A stretch of DNA of 54,037 nt, from contig NZ_KB892844.1 of assembly GCF_000373965.1 (NCBI RefSeq), positions 1 through 54,037 on the forward strand, in the 5' to 3' direction. The notes under the pieces are model-generated. The model was not told where the DNA came from, searched no databases, and was given only the letters and a program-made list of their open reading frames with translations. The stretch comes from Uliginosibacterium gangwonense DSM 18521. GTDB lineage: Bacteria > Pseudomonadota > Gammaproteobacteria > Burkholderiales > Rhodocyclaceae. The translations under genes and the position numbers were made by a program. Below are positions 45,831 through 54,037 of this stretch, in pieces; position 1 is the stretch's first letter; each line of letters starts with the position of its first letter.

Positions 45831-46733
45831 ATGACTTGGCGCCAAGCCTGCTTGGGGGTGGCATTGGCTTTGATGCTGGTGCCAGCAGGGCAGGCGGCGA
45901 GTTGGTCGTACTGCGATCAGCCTGCCCGGGCGAATCTGGTGCAAACCGACCGGATGCTGCGTTTCGGGCATCTGGTCGAAAATATTCTGGATGAAACTGC
46001 GGCACAGGCTGTAGTTGTTTCCCGCTCGGGCTTTGACTTGGAACGTTTCGGTCTGCACTATTCCCATGCTGGAGTCATGTTGCGAGATGAGGTGCAACAA
46101 GGCTGGTCCGTTCGCCAGTTATATTTCGATTGCGCAGCCGAACGCCCTCGAATTTATGATCAAGGCATCCCTGGTTTTCTGCTTGGCAATGAAGAAGACT
46201 TGCCTACCTTCATCTCCATGGTGTTCTTGCCGCCAGATGAAGAGCGTCGGCTGGCCGTCCAAGCGCATAGTAAACCGGTCGCACTGTCGCTTTTGGGGCA
46301 GACCTACAGTGCCAATGCCTACCCGTTTTCTACCCGCTATCAGAACTGCAACCAGTGGGCGCTGGAATTGCTGGCATATGCCTGGGGCAATATTTCCCTA
46401 GAGGCGCCGGATCGGCGTGCTGCCGCACAAGGCTGGCTCAAGGCCCAGGGCTACCAGCCTACTCAGATCAGGCTGGGGCCGTTTCTCGATGTGGCAAGCT
46501 GGTTTGTGCCGCTGGTGAATCGGGATGACCACCCCGCCAACGAACTCGCGGAAGGCATAGTCTCTTTGAGCATGCCGGATGCCGTGGAAGATTTTGTCCA
46601 TCAACAGGTGCCAGCGGCCACGCGTTTGGAAATCTGCCTGAAAGACACGCACGTGGTGATCCGCAAGGGCTGGCGCAGGCTGGATGCCAAATGCGTGGCC
46701 GAACCTACGGATCAGGTGATGCAGTTGCAATAA
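45831..46733 (+). CDS. Exported DUF2145 protein, possible NlpC/P60-like cysteine enzyme
   Basis: A 300-residue protein with a signal peptide (MTWRQACLGVALALMLVPAG, cleavage near QAA). It matches the DUF2145 pattern. Two segments look catalytic: SHAGV with H79 and QNCNQWALEL with C173. This His-before-Cys order is the hallmark of the circularly permuted papain-like (NlpC/P60) fold, where enzymes cleave or transfer acyl or amide bonds in the envelope. That reading is inference from motifs. It lies 9 bases after the 151-residue exported protein and converges on the nucleosidase gene 8 bases later. Confidence 0.78.
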   Translation: MTWRQACLGVALALMLVPAGQAASWSYCDQPARANLVQTDRMLRFGHLVENILDETAAQAVVVSRSGFDLERFGLHYSHAGVMLRDEVQQGWSVRQLYFDCAAERPRIYDQGIPGFLLGNEEDLPTFISMVFLPPDEERRLAVQAHSKPVALSLLGQTYSANAYPFSTRYQNCNQWALELLAYAWGNISLEAPDRRAAAQGWLKAQGYQPTQIRLGPFLDVASWFVPLVNRDDHPANELAEGIVSLSMPDAVEDFVHQQVPAATRLEICLKDTHVVIRKGWRRLDAKCVAEPTDQVMQLQ

Positions 46734-46741
46734 GGCGGCGC

Positions 46742-47773
46742 TTATTTTTTCTGTTGATCCTGCTTTTTCCAGGCTTCCAGAAAGGCCAGCGTGACTTTTG
46801 CCTCGTTCGTTTCGGCCAGACCGCTGCCAAAGAAAGCGCCCACATCCTTGAAGTCGTTTCCGCCCGCGAGGTCCGACAGGCTACGGAAGGCAATAAAGGG
46901 TATCTTGTTGGCATAGGCTACGTGGGCCAATGCGGCGGTTTCCATGTCAATGGCCTCTGCTTGCAGGGTATCGTACAGATAGCTGCGGTAAGCCGGGTTA
47001 GCGAGGAAGGCGGTGCCAGACGCTGCACGGCCGCCTACGCGCAGCACGGGCGGCTCGCTGACGCATTGCTTGGGCTCACGCGGGCCGCATTGATCCAGCG
47101 CCAAAGAGAGACCACGGGCGACGGCAAGCATGCGAGGGTCCGCCACATAATCGAAGCGGAATTCGCCTTTGGGGCTGTTGTCGGCATTCATCACGAAATT
47201 CTCACGCATGAACATGCCTGTGGATTCCTGGCCTGCCTGCCACGCTGGCAAGGGTTTGCCATCAGCATCCCGGGCGAGCTTCAGGCCCAAGCATTCGATA
47301 TCCCCCGGTTTGCCACAGGCCGCAGGCGTGCTGCCATCGCCATTCCAGTAAATTTCCATCGGCATGGCCCAGCGCTCGGGCACCACCACATCCCCCACAT
47401 GGTTGGCAGGATTTACGCCCCCGGCAATGCCGCTGAGGATCAGGCGTTCGATGCGGAAGTGATCCAGCATCAATTGCGTGTTCATCGTTGCATTGATCAT
47501 GCTCACGCCCGAGAGCACGATCACCACCGGATTGCCGCGCAGGGTGCCCGTAGTGAAGCGGTTGCCGTTGACCTGCCATTCGCGCTTGCCCTGGGTTTGC
47601 ACCAGCAGGATATCCGCCTCCGCCCCAAAGGCAGAGACGATGCCGATACGGGGTGTGCATTCGCTCAGGCAGCCCTGGTGAGGTGGTGGGGCTGCGTGGC
47701 TGGTACTGCTGAAGAACATGCTTGCGGCTGCGAGCAGGCAAGGCAGCAGGGATTGGCGCAATGGTGTCATCAT
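46742..47773 (-). CDS. Exported nucleosidase/phosphorylase-superfamily protein (MTAN-like)
   Basis: A 343-residue protein with a signal peptide (MMTPLRQSLLPCLLAAASMF, cleavage near SHA). It has the purine nucleoside phosphorylase / MTA-SAH nucleosidase fold: RIGIVSAFGAEADILL, LSGIAGGVNPANHVGDVVVP, the substrate-binding EAIDMETAALAHVAY and FRSLSDLAGG. The signal peptide is unusual for MTAN, which is cytoplasmic; related secreted members occur in other bacteria. It probably salvages extracellular nucleosides or senses a purine-linked ligand. Cys pairs may form disulfides in the periplasm. Confidence 0.85.
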   Translation of the reverse strand: MMTPLRQSLLPCLLAAASMFFSSTSHAAPPPHQGCLSECTPRIGIVSAFGAEADILLVQTQGKREWQVNGNRFTTGTLRGNPVVIVLSGVSMINATMNTQLMLDHFRIERLILSGIAGGVNPANHVGDVVVPERWAMPMEIYWNGDGSTPAACGKPGDIECLGLKLARDADGKPLPAWQAGQESTGMFMRENFVMNADNSPKGEFRFDYVADPRMLAVARGLSLALDQCGPREPKQCVSEPPVLRVGGRAASGTAFLANPAYRSYLYDTLQAEAIDMETAALAHVAYANKIPFIAFRSLSDLAGGNDFKDVGAFFGSGLAETNEAKVTLAFLEAWKKQDQQKK

Positions 47774-47939
47774 CTCTGGGCTCTACTGGATTGTGGTGTG
47801 GCGGTATTTTATCGTGAGGCGGATGGCAAAATGGTTTCTGGATGCCCAGGCGGGAGCAGAGCCGGGGCTTCTTTTTAAATGCCCCGGGGTGGGTGGCTAC
47901 GGGGTAGAATGGAAGTTTCCCTTGCTTTGCGTGAGATAA

Positions 47940-49286
<1,347 letters not shown>

Positions 49287-49302
49287 GCATACTTGCCCTT
49301 TC

Positions 49303-49331
49303 AAAAAGCCCACAGCGATGTGGGCTTTTTT
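49303..49331 (+). terminator. Intrinsic terminator of argG
   Basis: A 12-bp stem AAAAAGCCCACA / TGTGGGCTTTTT with a GCGA tetraloop and a T-run. A classic rho-independent terminator. Confidence 0.92.
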
Positions 49332-49378
49332 GTGTGCGGCATTTCAAGGCGCTATTTTTCAGTAAGCTTTGTTTGGTC

Positions 49379-51592
49379 TCAGCCCGCCTGGAGATGGCTG
49401 TAGCGCTTGATTCTGTCATACGCGCGTTCGCGCAGGCGCCAGCGCTCGGCGTCCGAGAGCATGTTCGCCGCCCAGTTGAAGACATTGGCATCCTGCACCT
49501 GTTGTCGCAGACAGATCATGCGTTCCCTTTGTTCGGCTTCGCTCATCTGCAAGGCCTGCAGCATGGCGTCTGTGAGTTCTTCCATGAGATAGGGATTGAC
49601 GATGAGCGCTTCGCGCAATTCCAGGGCCGCGCCTGTGAAGCAGCTTAGAATCAGCACACCTTGTTCGTCCTCGCGCGCAGCGACGAATTCCTTGCTGACC
49701 AGATTCATGCCATCATGCAGGCTGCTGACGACGCAGACCTGAGCGGAGCGATATAGGGCGCAGAGTGTATCCGCATCCTGGTAAGCTTCGATGAAGGTGA
49801 TGACTGGTGTTTGCCCGTTGGTAGTGAAACGGGCATTGATGTGTGCGACCAGCGCACGCACGCGCTGTTGGAAGCTGCTGTAGTCCCGTACCATATCCCT
49901 GGTGGGGCTGGCTATCTGCACAAAGTGTACGATGTGGCGCAGGGCTTCATGCTTGTCCAATAGGTGTTCAAAAGCCAGCAGGCGTTCCTCTATGCCTTTG
50001 ATATAGTCAAAGCGATCTACGCCCAGAATGATCTTTTTGTCTGCGGGAATCTTCAGGCGCTCTAAGCACTTGTCCTGCAGGTAGGTAGTGGGTGGGCGTT
50101 GTGCGGGCCAGGCGATGGAGATGGGATAGGTCTGGATCAGTGTTTCACGCGCGTTGCAGAAGACGCTGGAACGGTCATGCTCGATGCGCGCTTCAAGAAA
50201 CCGATCCACCGAGGCCAGAAAACTCTGGCGATGGCCTGCGGTCTGAAAGCCGATAATGGTGCTTCCCAATAGCCCCTGAAGTATTTCATGACGCCACGGG
50301 CAGATGCTGAAAGCGTCGGCGTTTGGCCAGGGGATGTGCCAGAAGCTGATGATGGTGGCATCTGGCAGATGCCGCCGGATCATGGCAGGTGCCAGGGCCA
50401 ATTGGTAATCCTGAACCAAGACAATGGGATTTTTGCAGCGTGCTTCTTCGAGCACAGCATCGGCAAAGCGTTGATTGACTCTCTGGTAGTATTGCCAGTC
50501 CGTTTCACGGAAAACAGGCCGGACATGGGCCATATGACAAAGTGGCCAGATGCCGCCATTGGCGAATCCGGCGTAGTAGCCCGTATGTTCTTTCGCACTG
50601 AGCCAGAGGCGCCGTAAGGTGTATCCGCCTGCGCCTCCGGTGACGACTACCCGATCGTGATTGTCGACTTTCTCTGCGTCGGCCGTGCCGTTGCCGTGCG
50701 CGATCCAGGTGCCACCGCATGCACTCAGCACGGGTTCCAGCGCAGAGATGAGGCCGCTGGCCTGCCGTATGACTTGTATGCCCTCTGCCGTGCGGATGTG
50801 GCTGAAAGGTTGATGGTTGGATAGCGCGATGACCTGTTCACCGCTGAGCTTGCCTTTCAGAAGGGCTTGGAGACGCTCCGCATCCCAGACAAGGTGTGCC
50901 TGTGTCCCCAGGTGTCGGCAACTGTCTTCAATATCACGTAAGTGGGTACGCAGGTCATGCATCCAGGGGGCAGAGGGGGTGTTTGCAGTATTGCTTTCAT
51001 GCAGCAGTCTTTGCAGGCTGAGAGACCAGTAGCGCCGGTGCTGACGCAGTACCAAAGCCATGATCAGGATACATACAACCGTCAGGGAACTGATGACGAT
51101 GAACAAATGCTGACGGGATGTAGAGACTCGATTTTTGGCAAATTCCAGGCTGTGAATGATGACCAGCTCGCCAATATTGTCTTTGTCGATTTTGACTGGA
51201 AACACGCCGACATGTGCGGTTTCTGACCCCAGCGTGATCTGTGGCCGCTCCTCTTGCTGGATGAGTTGCGCCGTCTGGCAACTCATCCAGACCGGATAAT
51301 CTGTGGTCTGGTAGCGAAGGGCGCCTGTTGGCGAGCAGAAGCCGATGGCGATCAGCTTTTCATCCTGTACTGCACGTTCGAACAGTGCCTCAATACGTTC
51401 ACCTTCCTGCTTGGCCAGGGCATGGCTGATTGTGTCTGAGAATGCGTTTGTCAGCACCGCGCCGCGTAAAGTGATGTCTCGCACAGCCCATCTGAAAGTC
51501 AGGTGGTTGACAGCGTAAAAGGACGCCACAGTAATCAATGTCAAGGAGACAAGGAAGAGTAGCAATACCGGTAGACGGACAAAAAATGTCAT
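49379..51592 (-). CDS. Membrane-anchored GT20 glycosyltransferase (trehalose-6-phosphate synthase family)
   Basis: A 737-residue protein with an N-terminal membrane helix (residues 6-28), an extracytoplasmic domain of about 130 residues, a second helix (163-183), a linker and a C-terminal GT20 domain. GT20 marks: [49 protein letters not shown] and [15 protein letters not shown]. The start of the domain has SNHQPF (258-263) and QASGL, where OtsA has SNR and GGL. So the acceptor site differs from OtsA, and the product could be trehalose-6-phosphate or another sugar phosphate such as glucosylglycerol phosphate. No phosphatase gene is adjacent. Start at 51592 chosen over a TTG at 51637; neither has a good ribosome binding site. 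Confidence 0.85.
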   Translation of the reverse strand: MTFFVRLPVLLLFLVSLTLITVASFYAVNHLTFRWAVRDITLRGAVLTNAFSDTISHALAKQEGERIEALFERAVQDEKLIAIGFCSPTGALRYQTTDYPVWMSCQTAQLIQQEERPQITLGSETAHVGVFPVKIDKDNIGELVIIHSLEFAKNRVSTSRQHLFIVISSLTVVCILIMALVLRQHRRYWSLSLQRLLHESNTANTPSAPWMHDLRTHLRDIEDSCRHLGTQAHLVWDAERLQALLKGKLSGEQVIALSNHQPFSHIRTAEGIQVIRQASGLISALEPVLSACGGTWIAHGNGTADAEKVDNHDRVVVTGGAGGYTLRRLWLSAKEHTGYYAGFANGGIWPLCHMAHVRPVFRETDWQYYQRVNQRFADAVLEEARCKNPIVLVQDYQLALAPAMIRRHLPDATIISFWHIPWPNADAFSICPWRHEILQGLLGSTIIGFQTAGHRQSFLASVDRFLEARIEHDRSSVFCNARETLIQTYPISIAWPAQRPPTTYLQDKCLERLKIPADKKIILGVDRFDYIKGIEERLLAFEHLLDKHEALRHIVHFVQIASPTRDMVRDYSSFQQRVRALVAHINARFTTNGQTPVITFIEAYQDADTLCALYRSAQVCVVSSLHDGMNLVSKEFVAAREDEQGVLILSCFTGAALELREALIVNPYLMEELTDAMLQALQMSEAEQRERMICLRQQVQDANVFNWAANMLSDAERWRLRERAYDRIKRYSHLQAG

Positions 51593-51694
51593 GAAAGAAA
51601 TATGGCCGCGAAGATTATGGTGCGGTGCAATGCGCAAGAACCGCAGCTTGTCTCATATAATGCGCTTAATAGGCACTTATCGCCTTGATTGAGC

Positions 51695-52840
51695 ATGAAA
51701 GTCAAGCGCCCTCTTCAGATTATTCTGGTTTTCAATACCCGTGGCCCATTCAGTAGAGAAGTGCTGGCTGGTGTGGGGGCGTATGTCAAATCTCGCAAGC
51801 TTGATTGGCGGATGACGATCTGCAATGCGCTGGCAGGTTCATTGGATGGGGCGGACGGATATATTCTGGATACCGAGAGCGTGCATCCAGAAATGTCAGC
51901 AATGCCCGGCAATGTGCCCTGTGTGTACGTTGCCCCTGCGCTGACTGCCGCACCGCAAAGCGCGGTGCCACTGGTGTACCCCGATAATGCTGCTTTGGTT
52001 GCTGAGGCAGTGGGGCATCTGCGGGAAACATCGGCTACACGAATGGCATTTTATTCCCGGCCCCGTTACAGAGAGCAGCCGTGGGCCCAGGAACGGATCG
52101 CGGCGTTTCGTCAGCTGCTCGGGCCGCAGGCCGATATTTGGCAAGGAGGCGATGCGCCAGCCAATTCCGCTGAGGAAGCGCTTAAGACCATGGCCTGGAT
52201 CAGACGCCTGGGGTTTCGTACAGGCATTGTTGCCGTGAATGATTCAAGCGCCAGGGAACTGCTGAGTTTGTGCCAACAGCTTGGTCGTGACATTCCGCAG
52301 GATATTTCAATCGTAGGCATCGATCACGATCCGCTGGTTGCTGCATTATCGCCGATCGATTTCTCTTCGGTGCGACAACCACATGACCGTATCGGCCAGA
52401 CTGCGGCGGAGCTGTTGCATCGACGGATACAGATGCCAGACGAAGCCACGCCGATGTACACGCCAATTGCTCCCGAGGGGTTGCACCTTGCCAACTCTTC
52501 GGGCAAGGCGCCGGGCACACTTTACGCGGCATTGGGGTTTATCAGGCAAAACCTCGGGCAGAGCATCAAATCCCAGCAGGTGGCAGACCATGTAGGGGTC
52601 TCTCGCGCAACGCTGGAGCGCCTTTTCCTCAAGCAGTTGGAAAGTACCGTCCACGATGAAATCTTCCGCCAGCGTATCGCCTTGGCCAAAACCCTGTTGC
52701 GCAGCGGCGACATGGCAACGGCTGATGTGGCGAGGCAGAGCGGATTCAAGACCGCGCAGTACATGCACTACGTTTTCAAAAAAGAGTTTGGCACTTCGCC
52801 CAAGGAGTTTGCCGCAGGTAATACCGATGCAGATGATTAA
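51695..52840 (+). CDS. XylR-like regulator: LacI-type sensor fused to AraC DNA-binding domain
   Basis: About 381 residues: an N-terminal periplasmic-binding-like sensor domain (LQIILVFNTRGPFSREVLAG through residue 270; SIVGIDHDPLVAALSP is the usual late block) and a C-terminal AraC/XylS helix-turn-helix pair (SQQVADHVGVSRATLERLFL, then TADVARQSGFKTAQYMHYVF). This arrangement is that of XylR, the xylose activator. It is divergent from the GT20 gene with a gap of about 100 bases, so it may control that gene, itself, or a distant sugar operon. A TATAAT at 51656-51661 may be its -10 box; no good -35 is visible. TTG 51689 is an alternative start. Confidence 0.87.
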   Translation: MKVKRPLQIILVFNTRGPFSREVLAGVGAYVKSRKLDWRMTICNALAGSLDGADGYILDTESVHPEMSAMPGNVPCVYVAPALTAAPQSAVPLVYPDNAALVAEAVGHLRETSATRMAFYSRPRYREQPWAQERIAAFRQLLGPQADIWQGGDAPANSAEEALKTMAWIRRLGFRTGIVAVNDSSARELLSLCQQLGRDIPQDISIVGIDHDPLVAALSPIDFSSVRQPHDRIGQTAAELLHRRIQMPDEATPMYTPIAPEGLHLANSSGKAPGTLYAALGFIRQNLGQSIKSQQVADHVGVSRATLERLFLKQLESTVHDEIFRQRIALAKTLLRSGDMATADVARQSGFKTAQYMHYVFKKEFGTSPKEFAAGNTDADD

Positions 52841-53156
52841 ACCAAGGACAAGTGGCTAGACCGATTATTTGTTGCATCAGTACAACACCTTATGTCTTTG
52901 GTCGTGGTTTTTCTCATGCGTCCATAAATAATTTTTCTTGCGATAAGTGTTTGTCAGTCCTCATGTTTCCGCTACGTGTGAGCGGATTTCGCAATGCCTG
53001 TGCGCCAATATCGAAATTGAGGCCTCCCCAGGCTATGGGTACAAATGCCTGACCTCTTCTCCAAGAGGGTAAACCTTGATCCCTTCGGTCAGTGACGAAT
53101 TGGCATTAAGCCTGTCTTGGAGCGAGCGTTTTATACCTATATCGGGAGAAACACAC
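52841..53156. other. Intergenic region upstream of the porin, no gene seen
   Basis: No ORF with a ribosome binding site. It must hold the porin promoter, but I see no convincing -35/-10 pair. TTTTATACC near 53129-53137 is the best -10 candidate. The leader is probably long, as is common for abundant porins. Confidence 0.5.
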
Positions 53157-54037
53157 ATGCAGATGAGAATAATTGCTCTGGCCGTTCTCGGCCTGATGTC
53201 CAGCGCAGCCTTCGCAGAAGCCACAGTCAAGATCGGCGGCAAGTACGACGCTGGCTACCAGTTCAAGCACACAGCCCTCTCGGACGCTGCTGATGGCACG
53301 TATGGCGGAGCCAAGACCACTGAAACCCTGGGTGACGGCTCTGCTTCCACCTCCCGTATCACGGTGCAGGCCAAGGAAGACCTGATGCCGGGCTGGAACG
53401 CCATGGTTGACCTGGACTTGCGCTTCGGTACCGTTGAAGAAGGCAAGACCGGTATCACCAGCAACGATAAGAAGGCCCTGTACCTGACCTCCCCGTACGG
53501 CAACCTGCGCTGGGGCGTGATGAACCTGGTGAGCCAACAGTACTGGGATTACGAAGAAAAGCCCTACATGGTTAACGTGAAGGACTTGGAAATCGTCAAG
53601 TACGGCGTCATGGCCAAGCGCGTCTCCTCCCTGAGCAGCCGTGCTACTGAATATGACACCCCCGTGTTCAACCTCGGCCCGGTTGCTTTCCGCGCCAAGG
53701 CCAACTTCGTCTTTGGTGACAACCAGACGACGGGTGCCAACAACGTGGACAATGGCGCCACCGGGGCGGTTAACGGCGGTAACGTACGTGCGCTGGCTGT
53801 GACGGGCGCTGTCGGCAAGCTGGTGAACTGGACGCTGTCCACCCACGAACGTGCTCGCACCACCTTTGGTCAAGGCCTGAGCAACGGCATGCACTGGCAA
53901 GAACATTCGATCAGCATCCACCCGATCGAAGGCCTGAAGATCGGCATGAACTACAACATCTACAAGGGTGGTGACGGTACGGCTGCAGGCGCCTTCAAGG
54001 AAAAGAACACCAACTTCGTGGTGGCCTATAACCTGGG
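53157..54037 (+). CDS. Outer-membrane porin (3' end cut by window edge)
   Basis: The first 293 codons of a Gram-negative porin of the betaproteobacterial type. The signal peptide is MQMRIIALAVLGLMSSAAFA, and the mature protein starts EATVKIGGKYDAGYQF. Beta-strand features of a 16-stranded trimeric porin are visible: STSRITVQAKEDLMPGW, MVDLDLRFGTVEEG, SPYGNLRWGVMNL. A GGGAGA Shine-Dalgarno sequence lies before the ATG. The frame stays open to the window end, so the C-terminal strand and final Phe are not seen. Such porins pass small hydrophilic solutes. Confidence 0.93.
   Translation, partial: MQMRIIALAVLGLMSSAAFAEATVKIGGKYDAGYQFKHTALSDAADGTYGGAKTTETLGDGSASTSRITVQAKEDLMPGWNAMVDLDLRFGTVEEGKTGITSNDKKALYLTSPYGNLRWGVMNLVSQQYWDYEEKPYMVNVKDLEIVKYGVMAKRVSSLSSRATEYDTPVFNLGPVAFRAKANFVFGDNQTTGANNVDNGATGAVNGGNVRALAVTGAVGKLVNWTLSTHERARTTFGQGLSNGMHWQEHSISIHPIEGLKIGMNYNIYKGGDGTAAGAFKEKNTNFVVAYNL

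Noticed and set aside
53106-53921. A 271-codon minus-strand frame antisense to the porin
   Set aside because: The plus strand encodes a signal peptide and porin strands; this frame is a shadow of them.

Overview
The window is a 54 kb stretch of chromosome from a Gram-negative, GC-rich bacterium, most likely a betaproteobacterium. The order ribF-ileS-lspA-fkpB-ispH is the conserved proteobacterial order. YXWGXW-repeat secreted proteins, a betaproteobacterial-type porin and a 745-residue Orn/Lys/Arg decarboxylase next to dcd point the same way. I lean towards Rhodocyclales or Neisseriales but cannot fix the order or genus from sequence reading alone. There is no rRNA, tRNA, prophage, integrase, transposase or CRISPR array. 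Most of the region looks like ordinary vertically inherited chromosome.

Layout. 1-5.0 kb: a carbohydrate ABC importer (binding protein and two permeases, leftward) faces a LacI-family regulator. The control region holds a near-consensus sigma70 promoter, three copies of a 14-bp LacI-type palindrome, and an overlooked 35-codon ORF with a strong ribosome binding site. 5.1-10 kb: an isoprenylcysteine-methyltransferase-like membrane protein, an ABC exporter, and a DUF47-PiT phosphate transport pair. 10-15.8 kb: the ribF-ileS-lspA-fkpB-ispH housekeeping operon. 15.9-18.6 kb: a YXWGXW protein, an orphan ParA ATPase and two small exported proteins. 18.7-28.7 kb: amino acid decarboxylase, dcd, a small lipoprotein, a LysR/aldo-keto reductase divergent pair, apbC with a cytochrome c, a second and larger YXWGXW protein with a duplicated cysteine module, a B12-binding radical SAM protein and an acetyltransferase. 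28.8-33.9 kb: an exported hydrolase, an isochorismatase-like hydrolase without the usual cysteine, a 116-bp inverted-repeat element resembling Neisseria Correia elements, a CadR/PbrR regulator with a divergent Cd/Pb/Zn P-type ATPase, and two small unknown proteins. 34-42.3 kb: metG, a SulP transporter overlapping acylphosphatase, ahpC, a 39-residue membrane peptide gene missed by length filters, yaaA and an M14 carboxypeptidase. 42.4-47.8 kb: a lone PilT-like ATPase followed by a run of exported proteins (lipoprotein, 151-residue protein, DUF2145 protein, periplasmic nucleosidase). 47.9-54 kb: argG, a membrane-anchored GT20 synthase divergent from an XylR-like LacI/AraC hybrid regulator, and the start of a porin.

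How the genes work together. The clearest units are the LacI-controlled sugar importer, the DUF47/PiT phosphate pair, the metal-efflux pair CadR-CadA, and the lspA/ileS group. ahpC and yaaA are both peroxide-defence genes, and ahpC has a plausible OxyR site. A large share of the unknown genes encode exported or membrane proteins, so the least explained biology here is in the cell envelope. I found no single obvious new multi-gene system. The best candidates for a closer look are the short ORF in the sugar-importer leader, the Correia-like element, the membrane-tethered GT20 enzyme, the 39-residue peptide, and the 42.4-47.8 kb envelope cluster.
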